Positions 25,601-38,440 of a stretch of DNA of 64,000 nucleotides are shown piece after piece. The stretch lies in the NCBI GenBank assembly GCA_008711295.1, contig VUYV01000020.1, positions 3,769,296-3,833,295 on the forward strand, given 5' to 3'. Position 1 is the stretch's first letter. Each line of letters opens with the position of its first letter. The notes beneath the pieces are model-generated. The model worked only from the letters and a program-made list of their open reading frames with translations. It was not told where the DNA came from and searched no databases. Made by a program: the position numbers and the translations under genes. The stretch is from Anarhynchus alexandrinus (taxonomy: Eukaryota; Chordata; Aves; Charadriiformes; Charadriidae).

Positions 25601-26459
25601 TCATGCCTGTGTTAAGAGCTGCTACTTGGGGGAGCAGATGGTTCAGGTGATTGCTAGCTGTGGCTTATGTTGCCACTGTTGGGAACAATTACGACTTCAT
25701 TTTCTGTGTGTTGTATCTTTAAACTTCCAAGTGTTTGCTGAAGGCTGCTGCCATTTTGTGTTCATTTCAGATAGTGTATGCTGTAGAAGATCCTCTGCTC
25801 TCCACCACGGGGGCTTTTGTTCTTCCTTTTTATTTGGCTTTCCCTTCATCCGAATGATGATACTGACAGAATGAAGCATGAACTGATCTTTGTGCATGTA
25901 ACGGGAATATTTATGGAGACTCCCAAGCTGGGTTTCTGGCTAGATTCATAGCAATCAGTAACTAACACTAAAGCTCCTTCCCAATCTGAAGATGCGGGCT
26001 CAGAAAATTATGATCTAAATTGCTTCCCTGCCTGTGGTATGTCTTATTGGTTATTTTAGGTAACTCTTCAAGCAACACGTTGAATGTTGTTTGTCTGATG
26101 CTTAATCTTACAGGTCAGGCAGTCTTCTAAGCACTAGTGGAAGGGGTTTGCAGGGGTTTGGTTTGACACTAGCATTGGATTTCAGGGGACAGTCCCCAAA
26201 TAAATGAATGGAGCCAACTTTGACTCCATGATTATTAACGTTATAGCTATTATTCAACTGGCCCCTCTTGGCTGAACTTAGGATATTTTCATTAATTTTT
26301 ATTACTGAGGAAACACAGGCTTCTGCCTAGCCACTACCAGGTGTCATGGACTCGCAACAGTTTTGCAGCAGCACTGGGATGTTTACCTCTCTGAGCTGTG
26401 GCTAGAAAGTTTGTTTTTGAAGTCAGGGCCTCCCTCACTGAAAAGCCCTCCACCATTTC
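19663..26459. other. Intergenic DNA with no gene
   Basis: AT-rich non-coding sequence follows the CR1. Only chance open frames occur, the longest about 105 codons. A T/G-rich tract lies at 20872-20920. No transposon is recognised with confidence. Confidence 0.6.
20872..20920 (+). repeat. T/G-rich simple tract
   Basis: T runs are broken by single G or GG (TTGTTGTTGGG, TTTGTTTG), with one or two interruptions. Confidence 0.7.
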
Positions 26460-26885
26460 CAGAGGAGTCCCCTCTATCTGCCAGGCCCCCTGGGGGCACC
26501 GCCAGCCCTGCCTGCCCTTGCCCAGTCCTCCAGGGCTCCCCCTACCCTGCCTATGGCCCAGGACCCCATGTCACACCCCCCCCCCAGGGACGTCAGCCCC
26601 TGCCCCAGCGACACCCAGAAGGGTCGGGCTCCAGCTCCCCACAGTCCTGCCCTGACCGGCCATGGGCCACCCCACTCCAGGCCCAACCACAAACCCATGT
26701 CCCAGCCTGGCCTTGGCCTGCCCCATCCCCAGGGAGATGCCCGATGTCCAGGGCTGGGGCTGCCCTGGTGCCCCTCAGGCTGTCCTGCTCCCTCCCTATC
26801 AGCCTGGGGATCCCTCGCAGGTCCTTTCACCCCCGGTCCTGGGGAGCTGCTGGCCCGCACGGCGCCATGGCACCATCCATCCACT
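26460..26885 (+). repeat. C-rich, GC-rich low-complexity island
   Basis: About 425 bases with many CCC and CCAGG runs, including C10 at 26576-26585, within otherwise AT-rich DNA. Recurrent short motifs (CCCCATGTC, CCAGGGCTG, CCCAGCCTGG) suggest an eroded minisatellite, although I could not define a period. Every frame through it is open for long stretches because stops are AT-rich. The resulting Pro/Gly-rich frames (up to 220 codons on the minus strand) are not credible proteins. Confidence 0.6.
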
Positions 26886-26929
26886 CTGGCCTCAATTGAA
26901 AAGCTGCTCGCTGCTTGTGTGGTCCTCAC

Positions 26930-27345
26930 TCGCATCCCACAACAGTTAGGTTTCAGTGCTGGTTTTATATGAGTGATTGCTGGGGAACAGCTGGCACTCA
27001 TAAAACGAAACGCAGAAGATCTTGTTAATGACTTGTCACCATTTTTCTCCCTTGCTTTATGGGACGGGGGAAAGCAAAGAGCTTCTCGGGTCTGCGCAGA
27101 AGGGCCCGGCAGCCTTCCCCGGCTTCCAGATGCCAAAATGACATTGATTAACCGCAGCGCCTTAAATTGAAACCGGGGAGAGTGCGTTTACACTGCGGAT
27201 GCATGTGGAAATGCACTGACTAAGAAATATGACACATCTGGAGGGGAACGGCAAAGTGGCAGAAAAAAGTTTGCCAACAAATGTCTCTCTTGTCAATTAT
27301 TTACCAGGCCTAACCCTGCTCAGAGCGGGTCTCTTTTGTGCAGCC
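26930..27345. promoter_or_regulatory. Candidate conserved non-coding element
   Basis: This is a non-repetitive block next to the C-rich island with retained CpGs and homeodomain-like cores (TTAATGAC, GACATTGATTAA, GTCAATTATTTACC). No protein frame is persuasive. Proposed on motif content only. Confidence 0.25.
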
Positions 27346-30143
27346 CTCAAAATGGCAGCGGCAGCACGGTGGCTTGAAGGGCTCCCCATGCTGCAAACAC
27401 GGCAAGGCTTGGACTGCTGTTAGAGCTGGGGGGAAAATACTTCAGGGTGTCCCCAAAGCAGACAAGGCCTAAAAACGGGGTTTTCTAAAGCGACAGGTTT
27501 TCTTGTAAAGGCTCCAGATTGGTTTGTTTGTTACTAATCTGCTGTTTCCTCAGAGGAAGATCCCATCTATACTAAGCCCCCCTGATGTTGCACTGGAAAT
27601 GTCAGCTGCTTTAAAGTGCAAACGGAACATGATTCCCGGATTAAAAATGCTTTACTCCTATGTCATGTAAAAGGAAGAGAAGGAAGTACCCACAGGCAGC
27701 TGTGGATAAAAAGGCTGAGTCCGGGCAGGAGTGCAGCCGGTTTAACAAGCAAGATTTGGTGGCTTTTGGTCAATTTGTGTCAAAACCTAAACATTCTCTT
27801 ATTCCAATCTGAATATTAAGAGATTGTAAAATTGCTGGATTGGCATCTCTAGGGAACAGAAATCTTCTATTTTTCCAGCAAGTGGGAGAAAGGAGACTGC
27901 AGAGATCACTTGCTTGGCTCACCAGCAGCAGGCTTCAGCACTACCCCACACACCACTGCCTCCAATCAAATGAGCTTAGCTAGTCCCTAATTTGGGAGGA
28001 ACAGGAGCATTCAGAGCATCTCTTCAAATCAGTTATTCAATTCTGTAGAGGAAAAAAGGGATGTGTGTTACGCTGTCTCCTCTATCTACCATCAAAAGAC
28101 TGTCTTTAGATATGTATCTGTCTTTGATCATTGGAAAATCTTCCCAAATTAGTGATGTAGGAGAGAAAACCTCTGGCCTGAACTCAGAACTGCAGTTTAT
28201 GTCCTAATTTACCCATTCAAAATCTAATGGGAGACAAATGACTAGAGGCATTAGGTACCTAAATACATTCATGGATCTGAGCTCTGCTTCCTTTTATTAT
28301 TACGCTGACTCTTTATAGTTATCTAGTTTATTAAGAAAAACAGGCTTTACATGGAATTTTATAAAACTAATATATTGTTTAAATACTAGATTGGAACAGC
28401 ACCTGAGGAGCCGCGCTGTTCTTTTGGGTGTAAAGAAGCATTCAGGCAGCTACTGAAAACCATATCGCATGCTCAGTTCAGAGCTGTTCCAAGCTATCGG
28501 CTGCATCTGCATTCATGTGTACAGCATATGGTACGTAGCTGCAACAGTTCAAATGTAATAGTTATGTTATTGAGATGAGTTCCTGAGATTGTTTCCACCC
28601 TGTGGCAAATGAGGGATATGCAGGTTTCTGAGCATAACTCCATCCCAGATTCAGAGACATTTTTTGCTAAACCAGTCTCTCTTACTGAGCAATTATGCTT
28701 TACACTCCCATTTGTACTGAGCCATAAGATAATAAATACATGAGCCTTGCTTGGTGCAACTAATGCACTGGTGATTCAGGAAAAGGAAGCATCTTTTAAG
28801 CTAAGAATGTTCAAGTAAACTGACCCATCAAATCTGTGGATGCTAAGCCTTGTCACAAAGCCAAATGGGCCCATTCAATGCCCTGTCAGCTGAGATGGGT
28901 ATTTAAGACCAATACCTAAACCTCATCACCATGAGTGGAATTTAGCTACCTAAATAGGGATGTCTATTACTGTTTTAGGTACCCAGCTGTATCCAAATCA
29001 ACTACGCAGCTGAAAAGCATGGGAAGCAAAATAGGCTTACTTTGCTTTCTGGTTGCCAGTCCAGAAAGGCATGGCATCCCATAGGTCTGTCTGCCAGCCC
29101 CATACAAATACTTCATATGCAGCTGGGCATTCAAAACAAAGTTAGACCTCTCTGTTGTCTGAACGCCAAACTTTGGGAAATTCTATTGCTGCCCAAGAAG
29201 GGAAAGAATAAGCATTTCTAAGATACCAACTGTAACAATGCTTCCTGAATTACCCATTTTCTTTCTGGACCCATGAACAGTGAATAAATGTCAAAACTTT
29301 AACAGGAGCAGAGCAGGGAAGAGGAGGTGATGTGCATGATACTTGCCATTTCAGAATAACTAATTGCCTAAAAGTGGAGAGTTACTTTCCAAAAACCTTG
29401 TGTCAGGTGCTGAAGGTCAGGAGATGACTGGAATGTCAATCTTTTCTCAGAGCTTCTCAGATGTTGGCTAGAGAGATATTCTTAATCCCTGAGACACCTG
29501 ATTCTCTTCATCTACCACATAGACAGCATCATTGCCATATTTGGGAGAAAGCCAGACATCTGCTTCAGCATTAGCTCTACAACAACTGACTTTTAGGTTT
29601 TTAACTATTTGATTCCAAGTTTCATTTTTGTTGAAATATTATTGTGTTATATAATGAATATAAATATAATGGGTTACAGGCCACTTTGATTTGTATTTGT
29701 TGACACATTCCTTTCTTAACATGTGAGATAAAGCAACTTTAATTCCCTTAGGCTCCACAAACAAAATTCACAAGTCAGAAAACAAGGATTTGGAAGTCAA
29801 AACATCCTCTTAAGCACATCTGTCTCTAAAACTCAGACCAGATTTCTATAACCTGCGGAGTGTACCATTCCTGAGATAAGTGATTCTTTTTAACATCAAG
29901 CTCATAATTTTTTTCATGGTTTTGACTTATTCAGAACTGTTCTTTTCACTTTCCATTTCTGAATAATCCTGAATGGGAACTATGGCAAAAGTTCAGGGAC
30001 TTTGACAAGACAGGCTCTTCTGAGATGATCTTCAAGGTCTTCATCTCAGAGCTTCACGTTGGGTTCTCTGAGGTGGCTGGAGTGCTTTCCCAAATGTTAC
30101 ATAATTTTCTAAAGTTCATATATTTTGGTCCGTCTGTGAAATT

Positions 30144-30167
30144 ATATTGCAGTTATCACTGCAATAT
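30144..30167. repeat. Perfect 10-bp inverted repeat with 4-base loop
   Basis: ATATTGCAGT and its exact reverse complement ACTGCAATAT are separated by TATC. It could form a small hairpin or cruciform, or be the tip of an old transposon terminal repeat. Confidence 0.9.
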
Positions 30168-33100
30168 TTGGGCTTTGAGCCACCAATAGCTAATGGCCAG
30201 GGCAATAAACTGTCATAATATGACTTCATTATTGATTTTAATGAAAATACAATACCGACTATGGAAACCAATCAATACTGGCCCACACAGGACTCAAAAG
30301 AGTTATTCTGTTCCTGCATGTAAAGCATTAGTCAGTATCTTATTGAAATGGCCAATCTGTAGGATTACTCTTGATTTAAAAGTGATAAGATGGGAAACAA
30401 ACAAACAATGCAAATATCCAATAGGAAATTTGTTTTAGCAAAATGTATGGTGATTTACTAGTGCTATTACTGTCTCTAGCAAAATTTAATTTTTGCTTTT
30501 ATAACTTTAAAAGACATAGTCCTATGTTTAAAAACTAAGGCATGTTGGTCATATAAAGACCTCTTTTTTTCAGTCCCTCTGGTATTTACTTTGCAATAGC
30601 CCTGAGAGTATCAAAACACTTGAAGTCTACAGTGATACAGCCAAGGACAACCATTGGCTCCATTTTTTGGAACTACCTGTGAACAGTAGCCTCTAGTTGT
30701 GAGTAAGGGGCCTGTGATGTGGACCAAGATAAATGCAAAGTAGTCTACAAAGCTTCTATCAAACTTGCTGTTTGAGGAAATATTTCTATCATGGCTTTTC
30801 AATGTACGGAATATAACATTTCTACCAGCTTAGCCCAAAAGGCATTAGTGTGCTAAATCAGGTGGTGAGGCAGGGGTTCCATCTGGTTAACCAGATTTGT
30901 TTCTCTAGCAGCAAGGCTAGATGTACAAACCACTGAATTGAAACCTAGGACAGGTTTGAGTGCTTGTATATATGTATTTGTATGTCTTTTTGGTTTTTAT
31001 TTTTTGCTTTGTTTTGTGGTGTTGTGGGGCTTTTTGAGCAGACCAGAGTAGATAAACTCTGATGTTTCCTTTTGTCCCTAAAAACTCTCTACTACTTCCT
31101 TCCTGTCTTTTTGGAAGATATCCATAATATTTGCCTTTCTTCCAGTAATTAGACACCTTCCTCAACTGCCACAACTCTTCAAAGATGATAGAGAGTGACC
31201 TTGCACTGCCAGCTCCTTCAGCACCCTAATGATGTTCATTAGTAACAAATCAATGAAAAGAATCCCCGTCAGAGTAACAGAATATGTGGTTGGATGCTCC
31301 AATTTACAGATATCTCTTGGATGTTGCATATCATTACTCCACAGTTTGTGCAGATCTGTGATCGACACTTCAATGCTTTCTCAGACTGTAAAAATCAGTA
31401 AATGGATGTTAAAATAAACTAGATATTAATATTTGAATGAAACAAATTGAAGTGGCGTGTGGCTTGCAAACCTCACAGAAGTGATATCAATGCACTTGAA
31501 ATGGTGCATTGCACACAGCAAACCCTGGCCTGGTTTTAAGGTATCAAGATGTGCATTGAAGAGGACTACTAAGGGAAAGATTATTTGAGTCCTCAGCCCA
31601 GGACTTGTGACCAGGATTAGTTAAAATAAAGGAGGTAGATTTTAGCTATCTGGGAGAAAGCTATCCAGTGTGACTATATTAAAATACACTGATGTGACCA
31701 CATGTGTTCTCAATGTGCTAAAAATATTAGTCACTGGTCTAGACAAGAGTGTGGTCAACAGCAAGAAATTGGCTGGGATTCAGAGCATCCCATTTTATGC
31801 CTATCACGAGCGAGACAAATGTGATCTTAGAGGAGCTGGCCTCAGTTGTGTTCCAGATGTATCTCTCTTCCCCCTCTCTTCCCCCCCACTCCATTAGGCT
31901 TTTCACTTAATTTTCAGATTTAACTAGGAAAACTAACTGGGGCAAGTCCAGGCTTGTGTCGCTATGGGAAGTTATCAGGGCTGTATTCTATTCTCATCTG
32001 TGTTGCTGTGTGTCTCTCGGTGCTCTGTTTTCCCATCTGTGAAATGAAAATAATACTTGCACAGCTTCTGAGTTGTTTGACGCTATGCAGGTTAAAAGTT
32101 CAGTGCTGTCTAATGTTGTGACTGTGCAGTAACATTTATGCTTGTGAAACAAGGACTACATAAAAATTTAGAGCCTTACCATCACCATGCAAGATAACAT
32201 GTATGAAGCACAATGAATATAAACCACTTGTTTGGCTGCCTGATAGCACCCTTGCTAATGTAACAGTTGAGATAATCTAAATATTCCCTTTGGGCAGATA
32301 CCAAGGATACTTTGTCTATTGCTTTTCTGCAGAAATGAACGCAGGACCATGAAAAAAAATGATTTTTTAATGAAATCTGATTGAATTTACGTTGGGGGTT
32401 TTGGTTTGTTTTGTTTTTTTTTTTTTCTTTTACAAAGAATGAAGGAGTAAGCATATGTTCTACTGTTTTCTAGTATTGTCTTCTTATGTTCATAGTTAAA
32501 CCCTTCATCAGAAAGATTGACTGTTCAGGAGGCTGACAGAAAGAACTGAAAGATTACCTTGTAAATAAATTATGGACTGAGGTTTTATTCTTAGCAGTAC
32601 TCAGTGAATCAGTTACACCTGTTTCCTCTACCTGAAAAATAATGCCAACCAGTGTTTAACTATTCACAAGTATATTGGGAAAATTAATCTTTTTGATTGA
32701 AAGGTTTATTAATCTTTCAAAAGATTTCTGAAATTTCTCAATTAGAACACTTCAAATTGCAAAGCTTTGTATTATCATAATCACTATTTATGGTGAAGAA
32801 ATTATTTGATTTTTAATGTCCTGTTCCTGCGTGTGTTTTCTAGTTTTAGTTGTCTCTAAACTTTCTGAAAACAGGGGGGCGGGTCTGTGCATGTTTTATG
32901 AATACCAGTAGTTCCTCAACTGTTGTGATGTAAATAAAACCCAGGTATTGTGATGTCATACATGTGACCACGTTTCCGTGTTTTGCACCTTTGCATTTCT
33001 AGGAGTTTGCTACCTATTGGAGGAGATGACATTTTATGTTTATTTTAGATGTAGCATGTTACAGAGGAGAGGCATGTGCTGTGCCTTTTTCATCAGAGAT

Positions 33101-34264
33101 TTGTTTTCTTGTCTCCTTTTTTTTTTTTTATTTTTTGCCTTACCCCATAAGAATCATTCAGCATATGAAAAGAAAAAGACAACTCTTTGTTTATGGCTAA
33201 CACAGCATTACTGTGTGTCTTTCTCTTTTGCATTTTCTTTCTGATCTTCCAGTGTGCAGAGCAATTTGCCTGCTAATTCATTTAAGGCTGCTTTTGTGAG
33301 CTTGTCTGAACACTCAGTAGAACAGGGAAATTTGCAAGCATAAAAAAGCAGAAGTGTTTCCTACAATAGCCATTTGGAATGATAAAGTAGGCATCTCCAG
33401 CAGAAGGGTTACATGCATGTGTAGCACTGTGACAGTGGCTGAGCAAGGGGGTCATGCGATCCTCTTGCTGCTCAGAGGTAAAATTGAGGGCAAGATCACA
33501 CGTGCCCTTTTTGGCTGGACCAGATCATCTAGAGACATCCTTCCTCCGCATTAAAATCTTTCCTTCTTCCCTTCAACTCTCGCAGCAGTCTGATGAGTTA
33601 CTGGGTGCTAATTTCTAACTTCTTCTAGTTAAAGTGAGTATTTCTATGGCTGGCCTTTGGTGATCTTCATGGTTTTGCTTTACAGGAGGAGGTGACCCAG
33701 CATATCTGGTGACAATCCCTGGGGTGAAGAATCTGGTCATCTAGTATACCTATGAGTAAGGAGGATGACTGAGCAAGCTGCTGCCATGGGGCAGAGACTC
33801 ATCATAAAAAACTGATACTGAACCCTCAGTACAGGCATGACCCAAATAGTGGTATCTGACCTGCAACATGCAAAGCATCCACTAAGAGGCAGCGGTTTGC
33901 ACTGCATTTTCTAGCATCTAATCCACATACGTACTATCAGGAGGAGACAGTAACCTTACAGATGAACCAGGTTTCTCTGTTGCCATCCTGTAGGTGTAGA
34001 GAAAAATTCTGCTTAATTTGGTACCACTGTTCTCATATACTTGCAGACACTTCTCATTCACCTGCTCTCTTGGTGGTTTCTCTGCGGGTTTATTTTCCCT
34101 CTTGCTCCAGGCAGTGATTGATTTATAAAGCACAGAGCTGTGCTCTGCAAGGTCAGCATCAGCAACGTTATTACTGTGTGCATAGTTTATAATCCCAACA
34201 AACTTATTTTAAACATTGAGCACAGAGGGATACAGCGCCTGTTAATTGGAAATCTCCAGGTCTC

Positions 34265-34280
34265 TTTTTTTTTTTTTTTT
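34265..34280 (+). repeat. T16 homopolymer
   Basis: Sixteen consecutive T bases; possibly the tail of an old minus-strand retrocopy, but no body is recognised. Confidence 0.9.
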
Positions 34281-35870
34281 AAATGTATTACTAAAAAGCA
34301 AGCATTCTTTCTTGTATAAACTGAGAGGCAGATTTTATTTGCATTGTGCCTTCACAATGGATTACGGCCAGTTAAGCTGAGTCATGACTGATAATGACTG
34401 AGTGTTTTTTGTAGGAGTAGAAAGACAGTTAAGGTCTTCTCCTCACACTCATAGTCCAGAAAAAGAATTTGGGGAAACATCATTGAACAGCCAGAACATT
34501 TGTGAAGTAACATGCAAAGAAAACTATTCTGGAAATGTGTGATCTTGGGTCTCCATCATGGGTTGGTTTTCAACTCTCTGTGAATAGGTTTTAACTGGCA
34601 ATGAGTACATGCCATGCAATCTCAAACATCAGGGGACTCAACTGTGCCATTGAATTTGGGCTCCTCCACTGGACAGAGTGGCATTTCTCATTCTGTGAAT
34701 TGTCCAAGAATTTATTAATTCAAGGTCAGAATAATTTGATTCAGTTATGATTTCCAGACTTAGTAACCAATATCCACCTCTCCTCTGTCTATGGATATTC
34801 TAGGGAGAAAATTTGAAACGTTCAGGGGAAGAATAACACGCTTTTGCCACCTAGCTTCTGAAGGAAGACAGTAGGTCTGGTGACCTTAGCTCTGTAAGAA
34901 CTTAGCTCCTGTGAGCCAAAATATTGCATTGAGCAGCATATTCCTCATGGGGAAACCTGCTCAGATTTCTCATGAAAATTAGAAAGTTCTGATACATCCC
35001 TATCTCCATGACACATGTAGATAGCCTCTTCTGAATTATTTATTCCAAGTGTTTTGCCTTGGATGTGTTGAAAAAGAGAAGAGGGGGGTGGGAGCGCAAC
35101 AAAGAAGGGGAAGGGAACTTGGCAAGAAGGTAGGGAATGAAGGAAAGAGGATGTTATCAGAAGAAGAAAGAATAATACAGGAAAAATCAGGATACGTATA
35201 TGTGAAGGTGCAAGTTTGTAGCTGAAGGCCTAACGCAAGTTGTTAAAGGGAAGCATGAAGTGAAAAATGTGCAAGTGGGAGAAGCAAAAGGTTGTGCAGA
35301 ATAAACTTCAAAGAGATGTTTCAATATTTTCACATTATAACAGCCCTCTCTACAGAAAATGTTGTTTCATTAAGGCTGATTTCAGCTCAATGATTTGATT
35401 TTTAAGTGCGGAAATGAAATTGACAAATATTTTTTCCAGTTTTCATTTTACTTTAAACAAATAGAAAGTGTTGTAAAAATACACTTAAAATTTAATTTTG
35501 AGGGAAAGAAAATATGACACTTTTGTCAATTTAATTTAATTGAAAATATAAACATTTGCTGTTTGGAAACTTTGGAAGCCAGATTGCAGCATTTTTCAGA
35601 ATTGTAAAACACAGTGTGTTTGGTACGGTGGAGTATTTTGCTCCAACTTGAAGGAAAAGTAATTCTGGAATATAGAAATATCCAGCCAAAAGACATTCTG
35701 TTCTTGCACAGTGCCTTAGGTACTGCAATCACTGTGAAGCTGAGCACTTTCCATTTGCTGCTCTGCAACCTGCCTTTGCTCAAAGCGCACTGTAACTGTT
35801 CACCTGGGCCCTTGTGACAGGGCTTTCCTGAGCTGCCAAGGCAGTATTTTTTCCCTTGTTGTTTCATTCT

Positions 35871-36490
35871 GTTGGTCTCACATGGTTTCCCTCATGGCCT
35901 TGTACCTGCAAGCCCACACACTGATCATATAGATGGTTCTTATGGGATGCAGTTGCCATCGGCATGGAGAATCACCCTTCCTGCCCCTTTCCTACAGCTC
36001 ATCTTATGGTTTTTAGTTTATATTAGGGAAACCCAAAACTTAGGGCATAGCAAAGTAGACAGTGGTCATCTAGATACCTGGACAGGATTATCCAATGAAA
36101 CACATACACAAAAACTTAGTGCCAATTCGTGTGCAATGCCTGTGCCCAACTAAGCAGTCAGCATGAAGAGCATCATGAATGGGAACAGCCCATAGGATCT
36201 GGAGCAGGTCCTGATGGAAGGCACAAAGTGCTGGGGGACAAGGATGGTGATGGCTGCCATCACTATCATAATCTGCTGTACTGGAGAGACCGCAGAGGGG
36301 GATGCTCTGGCAATGACTACCATCTGGTTACAGGGGGAGGCTTCCCTCCCCCTCCCCCTCCTCTCTCTCTTTCTTTTCCCATTGTTTTTAATACCTTTGG
36401 TAGCTTTGAAGTTGTTGTATATGCCTTCACCTCTAGACCCCACTAATAAAGCTTTGTGCATTAAACCTGTTTCAGTATACTTCATGCAAC
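35871..36490 (+). other. Possible transcript 3' end or decayed retrocopy
   Basis: The stretch ends in a good AATAAA context (CTAATAAAGCTTTGTGCATT near 36443-36462). Just upstream (36129-36340) the sequence is open in several frames on both strands. The minus frame gives a hydrophobic segment (IMIVMAAITILVPQHFVP). I do not recognise a protein, and no splice pattern is certain. It may be the last exon of a non-coding RNA, an old processed pseudogene, or chance. Confidence 0.25.
36341..36380 (+). repeat. 40-base pure pyrimidine tract
   Basis: Only C and T for 40 bases, C-rich on the left and (CT)n to T-rich on the right. Such tracts can adopt triplex structures or expand. Confidence 0.9.
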
Positions 36491-37499
36491 ATTTTTTAGA
36501 ACATCTGTACTATTCAGTAAAGGCTGACAGTTGGTAAATGTGATTTATTGCAAGCCCCGCTTCCTTTCAGTAAGACAAACACATCTCTCTCAAACTCTTC
36601 CTGATTTGACCAAACAAAGAGTTTTCTTCTCGCAGGATATAATAGGAATCCAAGAATTTATCTGTGTCCTTATGTGGATTCTGTGTCATGCATTCCTGTT
36701 GTTTTCTCCCTACACGGAGTGCAATTCAGCTTGAGAGGAGGACTGGGCAAACCTGCACTGTCACAGCATCAAGTGCCAATAGGTAGATTGCCAGGAAAGA
36801 TCAAAGCCAAAACAGAGAGCCAAAAAAGCAAGCTGTTTCTTACTCTCTTCTCATCATTGCTTGGTTTCCCCCATACGTTTCCACAGTACCATCAGGTTTA
36901 AACATCTTTTGCATAAAGTAGTCTGTTCAGGTCCTCTCCTTGGCTAATACGGCTAATATATAACCTGTCAAAGGCAATGGAAAGAGTATGGTAGTTGTTG
37001 GCTAGAGTCAGATTTTGGGTCATGCCTGAAAGGATTTCATGTCTTTGTTGCAAGTGGCCACCTAGAAGGTTTATGTGGCCTATTTATGGGAGTCTCTGTT
37101 GTCCTAGTTCTGTGAAAGACACCCCTATATGCTGGCGGAGTGGGAAGGATTGATCAGCCTCTTAAAGTGCATCCTCCTCTCTGCACAAAGGCTGCAGAGG
37201 GAGCCTAAATGACTAATATACACTAGGTACTTAAGTTTTAGATGGCTAAAAGTAGGTAAGATGAATCCCAACCTAAGTGCTGTGCTCATCTTTATTGTCT
37301 GCTTTTCCTACCAGTGCTCCTGCTCTAGCCTTATCTAAAGAGCATGGAGTGGCACTATGTCCTGGCAAAGCACTTGCTTCTGCTCTCCCTGAAGTCAGTG
37401 GGAGTTTGTGATTGCTTTTCATAATGGCAGAATCAAGTCTAATGCCCCTTCTTGTTCGGTACAAATGCAAGTATTAAATAGCAAAGATAGATGCTGCTA
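36491..37499. other. Intergenic DNA, nothing recognised
   Basis: No gene. A near-palindromic segment at 37384-37404 (CTCCCTGAAGTCAGTGGGAG) resembles a motif of old amniote interspersed repeats. Confidence 0.45.
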
Positions 37500-38440
37500 C
37501 CTCAGCAGCACAGCATGTTAAAGGACTCAGCCCGTGGATCTCCCAGTGCTTCTCTTGGCTGCCCAATTCCCTCCCCACCCCAGCTGTGCAGGAGATCACA
37601 CAGGGTAATTGTGCACGTTTGTTTATTTCCACTTCTTAACCTAACCGAGAATTGATCCCTCTTACAAAGTAGTTACCACCCAGGGGATGGAAATGGAGCC
37701 GCATTTTTCTCCTGATTGGGTACACCTCATTAGGTCCACGACAGCCTTCAGCTGAACTCCCTGCCAGGGTAATTGGTAGTGACAATGGTATCATTTTGCC
37801 ACATAGCAGTCAGCATTGGCAGGAACAGCCAGATCAGAGAAACACGCAGGAGGAGGTGAATCAAAAAGATTACAGAGATGTCACGAGATTAGTAATTAAA
37901 TAAGACCTCCAGAAAGGCGTGTCTTAATTTTATTAAGAGCTGTTGAGGACAATCATCTGTCTTAAGTAACAGATGACTGAGCATATAATTATGAAGTGCC
38001 AGTTAATAGAATTAGCAGCAGACCACAGAAACTTCCAATATTGGCTGTAAACAGAGCTCAGTGGAAGAGACAAACTCATCTTCCCTTTATTTTCCTCCTA
38101 TATATCATCCAGAAAGACTTGCATGTGTGGGCTTTTTTTCCCACTGCGAATAGACTTCAGTGAGCTGTTTACTGGTGACTTCAGCCAGGCCTGCGAGACC
38201 TGGTGGACAGAGCTTATCGTGAAGCAAAAGGGGGCTATATTTAGCTTACAATGACAGAGCTACTGTGAAACTGCTGTTAAAATTGTCAGAGATGATATAC
38301 CAAGGCTAGATTGACATTGCTGTGATCTAGTCTGCTGCTGCTATATTCTGTAAGCAATCTCATTTGACCTTACTTGCGCCACTTACAGATGATCTTGCTG
38401 CCATGTAGGCAATTAAAATATCGCAATGGACAAATTGTTC
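37500..38440. promoter_or_regulatory. Candidate conserved non-coding element
   Basis: Almost 1 kb without simple repeats or transposons and with frequent homeodomain and E-box cores (AGTAATTAAATAA, CATCTGT, CAGATG, ATAATTATG, GGTAATTGG). No open frame of note. Proposed as a regulatory block of the LRFN2 downstream desert from motif density only. Confidence 0.28.

Larger units (their letters stand above)
27346..35870. other. Intergenic DNA with no gene
   Basis: AT-rich non-coding sequence. It contains T-runs at 32414-32426 and 34265-34280, a short perfect hairpin at 30144-30167, and a possible ancient repeat relic at 28225-28280. Open frames here are all short and unconvincing. Confidence 0.6.

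Noticed and set aside
26474..27136. 220-codon minus-strand frame, with overlapping plus-strand frames of 85-178 codons
   Set aside because: All frames are open because the C-rich island lacks stops. The products are Gly/Pro/Ser-rich low complexity with no domain.
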